Assembly (NCBI GenBank): GCA_951812785.1
Contig: OX638335.1
Location: forward strand, 385,630-449,629
Direction of reading: 5' to 3'
From: an uncultured Gammaproteobacteria bacterium
GTDB taxonomy: Bacteria; Pseudomonadota; Gammaproteobacteria; UBA4575
Length of the DNA stretch: 64,000 bases
A model generated the notes under the pieces. It was not told the origin of the DNA. It made no database searches and worked only from the letters and a program-made list of their open reading frames with translations. The position numbers and the translations under genes were made by a program. The first letter of the stretch is position 1; every line of letters starts with the position of its first letter. This document shows positions 7,705 to 18,199 of this stretch, one piece after another.

Positions 7705-10659
7705 TTAAGTGGCTTTATTTTTCAGATTGAACTGCAACAAGTTGGGGATAAGTACTAATGTAAAGAAAGTGCTGACTATCATCCCTCCTACAATGACAGC
7801 CGCCAAACCTCGGTAAAGTTCAGCGCCAGCGAATATTACTAATGGCAACATTCCAAACACGGTAGTCGAAGTACTCATTAAGATAGGTCTTATGCGTGTG
7901 CGCACAGCATTTTTAATTGCATCAGTACGAACAAGCCCTTCGCGTTCTGAGGTGCGTGCTTGGTAGACAAGTAAGATGGCATTGTTGACTACTAGCCCGA
8001 GTAAAATAATAAAACCAATTAGTGTTAGCAGGTCTGCAGGTAAGCCGAGTATCTTAAGTGAAATTACACCACCTATTGTTGCCAGTGGTAATGCCAGCAT
8101 GACTAAAAGACTTTCAAAGAATGATCTAAATAATGCAGCCATTAATAGTAATAAAATAATCAGTGCGATAATGAAGCTGCCACTTTTAAATTGTCAGCCG
8201 AATCACCATAGCGAATCACGCCATCATTAGGCAGTAAGGGCTCCATGACGGGAGCTACTTCAGACTGAATGGTTCTTAGCGCCTGTTCTAACGGCATATC
8301 ATCGGGTGGGGTGACTTCTAAAGCGATAGTGCGTCTTCGGTCTAGTCGGCGAATAGTATTCGGGCCTGCCGTTCTAGTTACATCCACTAATTCACCAAAA
8401 GGAACTACACCTGTGTCAGGAGTGTGTAGCGGTATGGCGGTAAGTTGTTCTGGAGTCTCCCAAATGGGCACGCGGACTAATATATCCAAGCGTTCGTCGC
8501 CATCAAAATATTCTCCGACTTGCATACCATCGCCTAAAATCCTGGATATTTGTGCAAGCGTTTCACGATTCCAACCAGCTTCTCGTAAGCGATCATCACG
8601 TGGAGCAAACTGTAACTTTGGCTCGGCTAGTTCGAGGCCAGGGCGTGGCCGAACTCTGGCGCCAGGGAGTTTTTGTGGAATAGTAATGAAGCCGGCTAAG
8701 GCTGATTCAATTAATGCATCAATGTTTTGGCCTTGAACGTTTACCCCTATTTCTCGATTTGCGCCAAAACCAGAAAATAAAGAAGCCTTTGTGACTATCG
8801 CAAAAGTGTCCGGGAAGCCACTGACAACTTGATTCAGTATGCCCACAAGTTCATCTACTTTTTTGGGGTCTTCAGCGCGCCCACCAATGAAAATTGAACC
8901 AGCACTAGCAACAAAAAAGGAATGCTTTATTTTAGGTTGTTTTTCGCCGCTCAAGTAAGGTGCGATGCGATCAGCAATCACATCACCCATTTCATTTTTA
9001 ATATGGGTAATGTTCACTCCAGGAAAAGGTGGCAGTACGAAGCCGAACACTAGATTGAGGTTGCCCGTTGGCAGGTAATCACGATCAGGGAACAGCAATA
9101 CTGAACTGGCGATTGGAACTGTGACTAGTAAGGCAACAATAATAGTGCGAGACAGTGTTGATTGAGTAACATTGAAAATTTTATTGCTAATTAAATCCCA
9201 TGTATGGCTGTGCTTATCTACAAACGTTGTTTTGTTAAGCCATACCATGCTGGCGACAGGAATAAGAACGGTAGCAACAAAAAGCGAGGCAATAATGGCG
9301 ATTGATAAATTTGCAAACAGTTGCCCGCTTTGATCTTTTAAAAATAATACTGGCAAGAAAATGGCAACGGTGGTGGCAGTAGATGCAAGTAATGCTGGCC
9401 ATACTTGTGCTGTGCCTTTTAAAGCGGCATTGAAATTTGATTCGCCTTTTTCTTTTAGTCGTACAATATTTTCAAGCACAATAATGGCCGCATCCATTAC
9501 CATACCTACTGCAAATACCAATGCAGCTAAAGAAATAACATTGATTGATTTTTCTGAGGCAAGAATTACTACAAATGCGACGCATAAACATAAAGGGATG
9601 GTAATAGTTACAACCATGGTTGCACGTAACCGGCGCAGGAACCACCACAAAATTAATACCGCTAAGAAAACACCTAAACCAAGATTGCTGCGTAGTAACT
9701 GAATTGCGCTATGAATATAAACTGTTTCATCATAGACTTGTTCTATATTTAAGTTAGAACGTTTTAACGGGCCATCTTTAAGTTCTGACATGGCGATTTG
9801 CAAATCAGACATTACATCTAAGACGTTAACCCCAGCTTCACGATAGGCGTTGACAGCAATGGCTGGTTCGCCACGAGTAATCACAAAATTATCGCGGTCG
9901 GCTGATTGCACGCTAACTGTGGCAATGTCGCGCAGGTAAACAGGTTGTCCGTCACGCCATTCTATTACTAGAGTCTGTAAGTCTTTAGGATCAAGTGCGC
10001 CGGTGTAACGTAAAATGTACCTGCGTTTGCCAACTATTTTTGCTGCATTAACAACATCAATACCCATACCGGCTGCTTTGTATGGGTCGACTGTAATGCG
10101 CACTTCACGTTCGTTACCGCCACGTACTTCAAGATAAGGCCACGCCAGAAACACGCTCGAAGCGTGACTGAACAACTTCTTCTATATAGTCACGATACTC
10201 TTCAATGTTAATTTCATTACCTTCGTTAGGCTTGATGATAAACCAAGCAATAGGGCGGCTACGTCCTCCTGCTGTGCTAAGGATAGGTTCATCTGCCTCA
10301 GTGGGGTATTGCGGAACACGGTTGAGGCGATTAATGACTTCGATTAGTGCGCGGTCAAGACTAAAGTCGCCATCAAATGAAAGAGTAATTTTTCCTGAGG
10401 CTTGCTTGGCTTCCGACAAAAGCTCAGTCATTCCAGGTAAACCACGTAACTGATCTTCTTGTGGTTCGATAATTTCTGCTTCTACTTCTTCAGGCGCTGC
10501 ACCGCGCCAAGCAGTAGTAATGGTGATTTCTGGTCGTTCAACTTCGGGTGTGAGTTAAATGGGTAATGCACGTAAAGCTAAGAATCCAAATAATACGATG
10601 AGTAATGCAGTGACTAAGCCTGCGGTTGGGTTGCCTAGTGCAAGTTTAGTTGGACTCAT
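7705..10659 (-). pseudogene. RND efflux transporter (AcrB/MexB superfamily), broken by one stop and two frameshifts
   Basis: Starts at ATG 10659, overlapping the end of the hlyD-like gene by 14 bases. The first 34 codons give a transmembrane start ending ALPI, then TAA at 10555-10557 where homologues usually have Gln before LTPEVERPEI. The frame then continues to a one-base shift near 10140 (between RFERVSGVA and YLEVRGGNEREV). It runs 2 kb in the new frame and returns to the original frame near 8175 (at GSFIIALIILLLL). Normal RND landmarks survive: NEREV, the TM4 stretch FAVGMVMDAAIIVLENI and GLVVNNAILLVY. Without the lesions it would be a proton-driven inner-membrane exporter. The good conservation suggests recent loss. 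Confidence 0.9.
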
Positions 10660-11713
10660 TGGATATTTTGACAGTCTCACCAGGGCGTAAACGTTCTCCG
10701 CCTCTAGTGACGATACGATCGTCAGGATTAATGTTGCCGATTAACTCGACGTATTCGCCATCACCGATGCCTACTTCTATGCTGACTTGCTCTGAAATAT
10801 TTTCTGCATTAATGCGATAGACACTAATACTCCCCTTTCTAAGCACTAATGCATCTCTATGGATAGAAATAACATTGCGAGCTTTTGCAGTAGGAATTAA
10901 AACACGCACTAAGGTTCCTGGGGGTAATGGTTGTTGGGGTTTTAAGCGCAATTCAAATAATCGTGATGCAGTTGTACCAACAGGCACAATAGTTTGAACG
11001 TTGGCTTTAATCGTTTGATCGGCATTATGTACACTCAGAATGCTGTTAAGTGTTATTAAAGAGTAAATGCTTTGGGGAACGCGTACTTGTATTTCAGAGT
11101 TATTGAAATCAATTATGCGTACTAAAGGGTTTCCATTCTGAGTCCACTCACCTGATTGGGAGAAGCGTTCGCTTATCACTCCTGTAAAAGGGGCGCGTAA
11201 ATTTGATCGTGAAATACGTTCTTCAATTTGTGCCATTCTTGCACGTGCCGCGATGATATTGCTACTGGCAACGGCGCGATCTGAAATGGATCGGTCTAAT
11301 TCGGTTTGAGCAATACTGTTTTGTTTGATTAGGCGTTGGAAACGTTTAACTTCTTTCTCATGTAAAGTCAGCTTAGCTTGTTCGCTTTGGATGATAGCGA
11401 GTTCTTCAGAGCGTTGTTGTAAAAAAATATCATCTAATTTGGCACCAACATCGGCTACCCATGTCAAACGACCTTCAACTTCAGATGAAATACGGGCGTC
11501 ATCTTTACTGATGACAGTGCCTGAATATTCAGCAGTCGGGGCTAGTTCGCGCAGTTGGGCAATATCAACCACCACAGGTTTAACCTGGCTGGGACGTCCG
11601 GCGGCAACAATCGTATTAATACTAGTGAGTAGAATGAATACGATCCATGTATTTTTGATTAGTGTGTTTATGAATAGTGGCGATTGTACCTTATGCGGGC
11701 TAGATACATACAT
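10646..11713 (-). CDS. HlyD/MFP-type periplasmic adaptor of an RND efflux system
   Basis: 355 residues with an N-terminal membrane anchor/signal (TWIVFILLTSINTIVAAG). Then come a barrel-sandwich half (SGTVISKDDARISSEVEGR), a coiled-coil hairpin (EQAKLTLHEKEVKRFQRLI, ISDRAVASSNIIAARARMAQI), the second half (LRAPFTGVISERF) and a beta-barrel domain. It would link an RND pump to an outer-membrane channel. Its pump gene immediately downstream is broken, so this adaptor may be orphaned. No TolC-type gene is visible nearby. Confidence 0.87.
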   Translation of the reverse strand: MYVSSPHKVQSPLFINTLIKNTWIVFILLTSINTIVAAGRPSQVKPVVVDIAQLRELAPTAEYSGTVISKDDARISSEVEGRLTWVADVGAKLDDIFLQQRSEELAIIQSEQAKLTLHEKEVKRFQRLIKQNSIAQTELDRSISDRAVASSNIIAARARMAQIEERISRSNLRAPFTGVISERFSQSGEWTQNGNPLVRIIDFNNSEIQVRVPQSIYSLITLNSILSVHNADQTIKANVQTIVPVGTTASRLFELRLKPQQPLPPGTLVRVLIPTAKARNVISIHRDALVLRKGSISVYRINAENISEQVSIEVGIGDGEYVELIGNINPDDRIVTRGGERLRPGETVKISNESN

Positions 11714-11757
11714 TACACAAGTACTATATACAGCGTATTACAATGATAGGAGTTATC

Positions 11758-12717
11758 TTAATTAAGCGCGCCTGAGCAACTGCTTCCTTGACCCGCCGTA
11801 CATCCATAGCAATGGTTGCCTGTTTTAATCGGTAAATCACTGAGTTTGGTAGAAAATAAATCACTGATATGTAATGAGTGTTTATCTTTGGTATGCAGTG
11901 GTTCTTCTAACATCTGATTAAAGTCGCAATCATATACGTTACCTTGCCAGTCAATACTTACTGTATCTTTGCACATGACTGTGGCGAGATTGTTAGGCTG
12001 ATGGCTGTCGCGTAATGTGGTCATGTAGCTTTCAAAATGTCCGCTAGAAAGTAGACTGCTGCCAAAGCGTTGTATAGGCATATTAGTGATGACGAATAAT
12101 TCATTAAATTGAATGTTGAAATCTTGCGCTAAATGCTTCTTATATTGTTTTTCTAATTCAACCTGCGAGGGTGGCAATACAGGTCCACTAGGATTAAATA
12201 CTAAGTGTAAATTGAGAGCACTATCTTGAGCGTAACCAAGTGCATTTAATTGTTGCAATGCTTGGATACTTAGAAAAAACACGCCTTTGCCACGTTGCTT
12301 GTTGACATTTTCTTCAGTGTAACAAGGCAGTGATGCTACAATTTCAACATGATTGTCGGCAAGGAACTGTGCCAGATCTTCTTGTTGTGGTTCAAACAGA
12401 ACAGTTAAGTTGCATCGGTCACGCACAGTAATGTTGGCTTTTCCTGCTTCCGCAACCAGCTCACGAAAACGTGGATGAAGTTCAGGTGCGCCACCGGTGA
12501 CATCTAACAGAGATACATTATGTTCTGAGATGTATTTGATGATTAAGTCCAGTGTTGCATCATCCATCATTTCGCTGCGATTGGGCCCAGCGTTGACGTG
12601 ACAATGTGTACACGACTGATTGCACTTGTAACCAAGGTTTACTTGCAAAGTGGTTAAGCGATTACGTCTTAGCGCAGGGAAATCACCAGGGAATAACAAG
12701 TGTTTTGTTTCGCGCAT
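11758..12717 (-). CDS. arsS: ArsS-type radical SAM / Cys-rich protein (arsenosugar biosynthesis family)
   Basis: 319 residues. The radical SAM cluster motif CNQSCTHCHVNAGP lies near 30-43, with the GGAPELHP SAM-binding strand near 76-83. The C-terminal half matches the Cys-rich DUF3641 region and ends with CYGCTAGQGSSCSGA, a signature of the ArsS family. ArsS acts on methylated arsenic to make arsenosugar precursors (family knowledge). The usual partner, an ArsM methyltransferase, is not in this window. The gene follows the TVP38-flavoprotein gene by 4 bases, so the two are almost certainly one operon. Confidence 0.85.
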   Translation of the reverse strand: MRETKHLLFPGDFPALRRNRLTTLQVNLGYKCNQSCTHCHVNAGPNRSEMMDDATLDLIIKYISEHNVSLLDVTGGAPELHPRFRELVAEAGKANITVRDRCNLTVLFEPQQEDLAQFLADNHVEIVASLPCYTEENVNKQRGKGVFFLSIQALQQLNALGYAQDSALNLHLVFNPSGPVLPPSQVELEKQYKKHLAQDFNIQFNELFVITNMPIQRFGSSLLSSGHFESYMTTLRDSHQPNNLATVMCKDTVSIDWQGNVYDCDFNQMLEEPLHTKDKHSLHISDLFSTKLSDLPIKTGNHCYGCTAGQGSSCSGALN

Positions 12718-12721
12718 ATCG

Positions 12722-14848
12722 CTATCTCAGTCTCCACGATTGAAATTTTTTCAACAAATTAATAGTGCGTGCGGTAAGTTTAGAGCGGCGCCATTTTCCA
12801 GCAGCCATTCGATTGATTTCACTTCTTGTGGGGTAAATGTGCACTGTTTTCAGAATTTTATTCAGACCTAATCCATTTGTTTTAGCGAGTACAAACTCAG
12901 CAATTAATTCGCTGGCGTGTTCGCCGACTATGCAAACACCTAAGATTTCATCGCTATCGGCAGCAGTGAGTACTTTGATAAACCCTGTTGTTGCATTATC
13001 AGTAATTGCGCGATCAATGTCATCCATGGGGAAAGTAGTGACTTGATGATTAATGCCTTGCTCAATCGCTTGTTTTTCACTGATACCTAAACTGGTTACT
13101 TCGGGGTCTGTAAACACAGCACGAGGAATATTATCTAATGTGCATTTAAATTTCTTTATTGGATGAAACAGTGCATTAAATGCTGCATACCAAGCTTGGT
13201 GAGATGCGCTATGAGCATACTGCATAGAGCTTGTGACATCTCCGCAAGCATAAACATTTGGATACCTTGTTTGTAATGTATCGTTAGTCGTTATGCGGCC
13301 GTGTTGGTCAACCTCCAAATTAAGTGCATCCAACCCCTCTAAATTTGCTTTTCTACCTGTAGCAATTAACAAATGTGTAAAGTTAACTGTTGCGACTGCA
13401 TCATTTTGGGATCCAACTAAAGAGTAATTATCGAGGTCATTAATAAATTTGTCAGAATTGAAGTTGGTCAATAGTGTGACATTGTCTTTGACCAACGATT
13501 CCTCAACTAGCTTTGCCGTCTCTTTGTCTTCATTGGGTAAAATAGTTGCATGTCTGTGAACAATAGTGACATTAGAGCCAAGTCGAGCGAAAGCTTGTCC
13601 TAACTCGCAGCCAATAGGGCCGGCGCCAATTATTAATAGCTTTTTAGGTGACTCTGTCAATGACCAGATAGTATCGGTGGTGTAATAAGGAATTTGATTT
13701 AAGTCTGTAATGTTTGGCAGTGCAGGGGTAGCGCCAGTAGCGATAATAATGTTTTTTGTAGTCAATGTTTTGTCATTAACTTTTACTTGCCAAGGCGAGA
13801 TGACAACAGCATCACCTTGTTCGCACTGCACGCCTAACTCGGTGTAACGAACAACGGAATCTTTGGGTTGTATAACGGATATTTTATCATGAACTCGCGC
13901 CATGATTTTTTCGAATTCTAGTTCGTAATTGGCTTTGGATAAGCCATATGATGCATAGTCCTTCAAATCTGCAACAAACTTGGCACTACGTAAAATCGAC
14001 TTAGAAGGAACGCATCCTGTATTTAAACAATCTCCTCCCATTTGATGTCTTTCTACCAAAGCAACTTTTCCTTGCAGAGTGCTAGTGGTATATCCTGCCA
14101 CTAACCCTGCGGACCCACCGCCAAGTACCACTGTATTGTATTCAAATGAATCAGGTTTTTTGAATTGTTTATATACGTGTCTGTTTTTTAATGTAGACAT
14201 AATATTTTTAGTAATGAACGGTAGGATACCGAGTAATATGAATGCGAAGATGAGTGATGGTGAGGCGATATCACTAGGCGAAGAAATCTTGGCAATTTGA
14301 GTGCCCGCATTCACATAGATGAGCGTGGCTGGCAACATACCTAGTTGACTTACCCAGTAATAAGTCGATGCACGGATGGGTGTCAGCGCCATCACTAAAT
14401 TGACCAAGAAAAAAGGAAATGCTGGGACCAGACGAAGAAATAATAGATAAAAAGCACCTTCCTCATTAATTTTCTGGTTAATTAAAGTAAGGCGATCAGA
14501 AAATTTATTTTGTACAAAATCATGTAAAAAATATCGCGCAACAATAAAGGCAAGTAGTGCACCAATGGTTGATGCAAATGAAACCAATATAGTGCCTTGG
14601 ACTAAGCCAAACAGTGCGCCACCTGCAAGAGTGAATATAAGAGCGCCAGGGAGGGAGACGCTGGTGGCAACAACATAAATCAAAAAGAATATAGCAGCTG
14701 AGGCAAATTTATTACTGCTCACTAACGATTGTAATTCTGATTGGCGATCTTTTAATTCGTTGAATGTGAGGTAGCTATCCACATCAAAAAATGCTGCGCC
14801 AAAAATAATCGAGGCAATGATCACTAAAAATATTATAATTCTTTTCAC
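12722..14848 (-). CDS. TVP38/TMEM64 membrane domain fused to a MerA/lipoamide dehydrogenase-like flavoprotein
   Basis: 708 residues in two modules. Residues about 1-220 are a SNARE-associated/TVP38 membrane domain with several helices (FLIYVVATSVSLPGALIFTL; LVPAFPFFLVNLVMAL). Residues about 235-705 are a class-I pyridine nucleotide-disulfide oxidoreductase: FAD site VVLGGGSAGLVAGY, redox pair GGDCLNTGCVPSK, NAD(P) site IIGAGPIGCELGQAFARLG, second FAD motif YACGDVTSS, and a dimerisation domain. The catalytic C-terminal HxxPT-like segment is present (VHIYPTRSE). MerA's extra C-terminal cysteine pair is absent, so mercury reduction is unlikely. Operonic with arsS. Confidence 0.88.
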   Translation of the reverse strand: MKRIIIFLVIIASIIFGAAFFDVDSYLTFNELKDRQSELQSLVSSNKFASAAIFFLIYVVATSVSLPGALIFTLAGGALFGLVQGTILVSFASTIGALLAFIVARYFLHDFVQNKFSDRLTLINQKINEEGAFYLLFLRLVPAFPFFLVNLVMALTPIRASTYYWVSQLGMLPATLIYVNAGTQIAKISSPSDIASPSLIFAFILLGILPFITKNIMSTLKNRHVYKQFKKPDSFEYNTVVLGGGSAGLVAGYTTSTLQGKVALVERHQMGGDCLNTGCVPSKSILRSAKFVADLKDYASYGLSKANYELEFEKIMARVHDKISVIQPKDSVVRYTELGVQCEQGDAVVISPWQVKVNDKTLTTKNIIIATGATPALPNITDLNQIPYYTTDTIWSLTESPKKLLIIGAGPIGCELGQAFARLGSNVTIVHRHATILPNEDKETAKLVEESLVKDNVTLLTNFNSDKFINDLDNYSLVGSQNDAVATVNFTHLLIATGRKANLEGLDALNLEVDQHGRITTNDTLQTRYPNVYACGDVTSSMQYAHSASHQAWYAAFNALFHPIKKFKCTLDNIPRAVFTDPEVTSLGISEKQAIEQGINHQVTTFPMDDIDRAITDNATTGFIKVLTAADSDEILGVCIVGEHASELIAEFVLAKTNGLGLNKILKTVHIYPTRSEINRMAAGKWRRSKLTARTINLLKKFQSWRLR

Positions 14849-14987
14849 ATTTAGCTATAGGTTGTATTTGCCTGAGAATAGACCTGTAATTTAGGCTTAA
14901 GCTTAACATCAAGTGATTGTGGTTTGTGCGATATATTCGTGTAAACAGCATTGAATGAAAACAATTAAAGTATGAATAAGGGAAGCT

Positions 14988-15881
14988 ATGCGTTTAGTCA
15001 GTTGTGAGTATGAAAACAAGGTGTGGTTGGGAGTTGAGCAAGAAGACCGCATATTTTTGCCAAATAAGCATCCACAATGGAATGCAGCAATCGACTCAAT
15101 GCTCTCGCTGTTGGATGCGGGAAATTCGGCTTGGAGTGAATTGGCAGACATTAGCCAGGATTCGGATGATGCACATTACGTATTGCATGGCCAAGTGACA
15201 TTGTGTTCGCCAATACCTAGACCGAGACAAAATGTCATATGCCTTGGGTTAAATTATGTTAACCATGTGTCAGAAAATTCTGCTGCAAAACAAGAAGAAG
15301 TGAAATTGCCAAGGTCACCAATTGTTTTCACAAAGGCTGCTAATAGTATGAATGGCCCGTATAACGATATTGAGATCAATACCAGCATCTCTGCAAAAAT
15401 GGATTGGGAGGCTGAGTTAGCTGTTATTATCGGCAAACCTGGATTTGGTATAAGTGAGCAAGACGCTATGCAACATGTGTTTGGGTATAGCGTGATTAAT
15501 GATGTGACTGCACGTGATAGACAAAAGTGGCATAAGCAGTTTTATATTGGAAAAAGTTATCGTAGTTGTTGTCCAATGGGCCCGGTTATTGTTACGACAG
15601 ATGAAATAAAAGACCCGCATGATCTGCAACTACGAAGCTGGGTGAATGGAAACTTAAAGCAGGAGTCAAATACTAAACATCAAATATTCTCAATTGCGAA
15701 TGTAATCTCAGTATTGTCGCAAGGGATGGAATTGGAAGCGGGTGATATTATTGCCACAGGGACACCTAGTGGAGTTGGTTATGCACGAACACCGCCTGAG
15801 TTTCTTATGCCGGGTGACTTGGTCGAATGCGAGGTTGAAAATATTGGCAAGATATCTAATCGAATTACTGAAAGAAAATGA
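14988..15881 (+). CDS. Fumarylacetoacetate hydrolase family protein
   Basis: 297 residues. The N-terminal region is followed by the FAH catalytic domain: ICLGLNYVNHVSEN near 83, RSPIVFTKAANSMNGP near 103, the metal-binding DWEAELAVIIGKPG near 135-148, and the C-terminal DIIATGTPSGVGYAR near 254. The family covers C-C hydrolases and decarboxylases of aromatic degradation, and oxaloacetate tautomerases. The exact substrate cannot be read from sequence, and no aromatic pathway genes flank it. Monocistronic and divergent from the flavoprotein gene. Confidence 0.88.
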   Translation: MRLVSCEYENKVWLGVEQEDRIFLPNKHPQWNAAIDSMLSLLDAGNSAWSELADISQDSDDAHYVLHGQVTLCSPIPRPRQNVICLGLNYVNHVSENSAAKQEEVKLPRSPIVFTKAANSMNGPYNDIEINTSISAKMDWEAELAVIIGKPGFGISEQDAMQHVFGYSVINDVTARDRQKWHKQFYIGKSYRSCCPMGPVIVTTDEIKDPHDLQLRSWVNGNLKQESNTKHQIFSIANVISVLSQGMELEAGDIIATGTPSGVGYARTPPEFLMPGDLVECEVENIGKISNRITERK

Positions 15882-16019
15882 GCATTAAGAAAACCTGCTT
15901 GTTCATCAAGGTGTTTAAAGTGGATGATAATCTGGCGTTATGAGTTAATTTAAATGCTACTGTAAAGTTTAATTAGCAATAAATTTTCTACTTGAAATGG
16001 ACTGTGTTGGGGAGAGGTA

Positions 16020-17114
16020 ATGATGCAAGATAAAATGCTTAAGCCGGTGACGCTTGAATTTAATGGTAAAGCCGGGGAGTATTTTCGCGTTTGGATTGTT
16101 AATGTATTACTAAGTATTGTTACCCTGGGTATTTATTCAGCCTGGGCTAAAGTGCGTAACAAACAATACTTTTATGGCAACACTATTCTTGATGGGTCGT
16201 CGTTTGAATATACTGCAAGTCCAATTGCTATATTAAAGGGACGGATTATTGTAGTGGCTGTATTAGTGATAGCATCTATTCTTTCCCAGTTTTTTCCGCT
16301 AGCTAACAGCATATTTTTTGTGATCTTCTTTTTGCTGACGCCCTGGTTAGTGATGCGAAGTATGATGTTTAATGCACGCTATACTTCATATCGAAATTTG
16401 AATTTCTCATTTGAAAGAAACTTATTGGGCGCAATAAAAATATTTATTGGTTTAATCATTCTTATGGTTGTCACCCTTGGCTTAACTTATCCATTACTAA
16501 TCCATGGTGTGCAAAAGTATCGTGTTGATAACCATGGGTTTGGTCAATACATATTTCACTTTAAAAGTTCTATAAAAGCCTTTTATAAGTACCACATTAT
16601 TGGCTTATTGATAGTGATAGTCGCTCTGGCTATTAGTGTTATGTTCAGTGGAGGCATGGCTACGATTATAGGTCCATTCAATGCTGATTCCGAGGCTGAT
16701 CCAGTCTTGTCTTCAACACCATGGGTGTTTGTCTCGATTCTTTACCTCATGGGGTATTATCTTGCTTATGCTTATGTGCAAGCGAATACTTTCAATACGG
16801 TTTGGTCAAATACTTCGTTGAATAAAGCTCCTGCACATTTGCTTACTGTGCCTGCGGTGCCTTTAATGGCTTTTAAAGGGAATCTAACGACAAGCAAAAT
16901 GTTGTTCATTTATTTAACCAATACGTTAGGTATTATATTGAGTGTTGGGCTACTCATCCCTTGGGCTAAAGTGAGACTGGCTAAATATCGCATTGAAAGC
17001 TTGGATGTCTCGTCATTGGCAGACTTGAAAGTGATTACGGCCAATCAACAAGAGCAGATGGGGGCTATTGGAAGTGAGATGGGAGACTTTCTGGATATCG
17101 ACATTGCTATGTAA
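16020..17114 (+). CDS. DUF898 (YjgN-like) polytopic membrane protein
   Basis: 364 residues. The N-terminal FNGKAGEYFRVWIVNVLLSIVT motif and the repeated IYSAWAKVRNKQYFYGNT and IPWAKVRLAKYRIES motifs are typical of DUF898. Several hydrophobic segments are present. Function is unknown. Its stop overlaps the start of the following M48 peptidase (TAATG). This pairing of DUF898 and M48 genes recurs in proteobacteria, suggesting a shared envelope role (family context). RBS GGAGAGG precedes the start. Confidence 0.85.
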   Translation: MMQDKMLKPVTLEFNGKAGEYFRVWIVNVLLSIVTLGIYSAWAKVRNKQYFYGNTILDGSSFEYTASPIAILKGRIIVVAVLVIASILSQFFPLANSIFFVIFFLLTPWLVMRSMMFNARYTSYRNLNFSFERNLLGAIKIFIGLIILMVVTLGLTYPLLIHGVQKYRVDNHGFGQYIFHFKSSIKAFYKYHIIGLLIVIVALAISVMFSGGMATIIGPFNADSEADPVLSSTPWVFVSILYLMGYYLAYAYVQANTFNTVWSNTSLNKAPAHLLTVPAVPLMAFKGNLTTSKMLFIYLTNTLGIILSVGLLIPWAKVRLAKYRIESLDVSSLADLKVITANQQEQMGAIGSEMGDFLDIDIAM

Positions 17115-18139
17115 TGATGAAATTTGATGCGACATATTATGATGGGATTCATCCGGTAGGAAAGACAGTTACTGTTCTAGTGAGTGATAAAGGTAAGACC
17201 AATTTCATTGGTCCGGAAGTATCCTATAGCTGTCGCTGGCAAGATCTGAATGTTAGTAATCAATTAGGCAATACGGTGAGAAGTCTGCAACTTCCCAATG
17301 GTGCGAAATGTGAAACTGATGCACATCAACAAATTAATCAGTTAGAAGATCAATATTCTCGATCTATCTTTAGTCAATACTTACATGGTTTGGAATCGCG
17401 TTGGCATTATGTGTTGTTAGCATCGGTAGTAGTTGTTGGATTTACCTGGAGTATGATTGTGTATGGTATCCCTTCGCTCGCAAAAACAGTTGCTCATGCG
17501 TTGCCAGTAAGTGTTGATGAGCGTTTGACTGATGGAACCTTATCTATACTAGATGAGAAGATATTGAAAACATCTGAACTAGATTTGAAAACACAACAAC
17601 GTTTGCAGAATAAATTCTCTATCATGGTAGAGAACTCCCAAGATGAACATAGTTATCAATTACTGTTTAGAAAAGGTGTTGGTGTAAATGCATTTGCATT
17701 GCCTTCGGGCCACATAGTGGTTACCGATGAGCTAGTAGAAGTCGTTGATTCTGATGACGAAGTGCTCGCCGTATTAGCGCATGAAATAGGTCATGTTGTA
17801 CATGAACATGGGTTGCGGTCTGTCTTGCAGAGTTCAGCGGTTGTACTATTATTAACAGCAGTAACGGGTGATATAGGTTCTGCTAGTGGATTTTCGGCAG
17901 CAATGCCAATCATTTTATTAGAAACAAGTTATTCGCGTAAATTTGAGTTGGAAGCAGATAGATATGCGTTAGACTATATGCAAGCGCATAATATGGATAC
18001 CAATAGTTTTGCTACCATATTACAAAAAATTACCGGGCAGGAAGAAGAGCACGAAAATAGTGTCTTTTCATATCTGTCGACACACCCGGCTACCCAAGAG
18101 CGTATACAGCCTTTTATAGATAATCGCCTAAGCAAATAG
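17114..18139 (+). CDS. M48 family zinc metallopeptidase, membrane-anchored
   Basis: 341 residues. A single membrane helix lies near 100-120 (HYVLLASVVVVGFTWSMIV), followed by the peptidase domain. The zinc motif HEIGHVVHEH is near 223, and the third ligand is in FELEADRYALDYM near 274. The domain probably faces the periplasm (inference). Translationally coupled to the DUF898 gene by a one-base overlap. All catalytic residues are present. It is not HtpX (topology differs) nor BepA (no TPR repeats). Confidence 0.9.
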   Translation: MMKFDATYYDGIHPVGKTVTVLVSDKGKTNFIGPEVSYSCRWQDLNVSNQLGNTVRSLQLPNGAKCETDAHQQINQLEDQYSRSIFSQYLHGLESRWHYVLLASVVVVGFTWSMIVYGIPSLAKTVAHALPVSVDERLTDGTLSILDEKILKTSELDLKTQQRLQNKFSIMVENSQDEHSYQLLFRKGVGVNAFALPSGHIVVTDELVEVVDSDDEVLAVLAHEIGHVVHEHGLRSVLQSSAVVLLLTAVTGDIGSASGFSAAMPIILLETSYSRKFELEADRYALDYMQAHNMDTNSFATILQKITGQEEEHENSVFSYLSTHPATQERIQPFIDNRLSK

Positions 18140-18199
18140 GGCTAGCATAAGCAAACGTTTATCACTGTTCTATGTTGGCAAACAGTAGAAATTTTCATC

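Noticed and set aside
12722-14848. Mercuric reductase
   Set aside because: The C-terminal vicinal cysteine pair of MerA is absent and no mer operon genes are adjacent.
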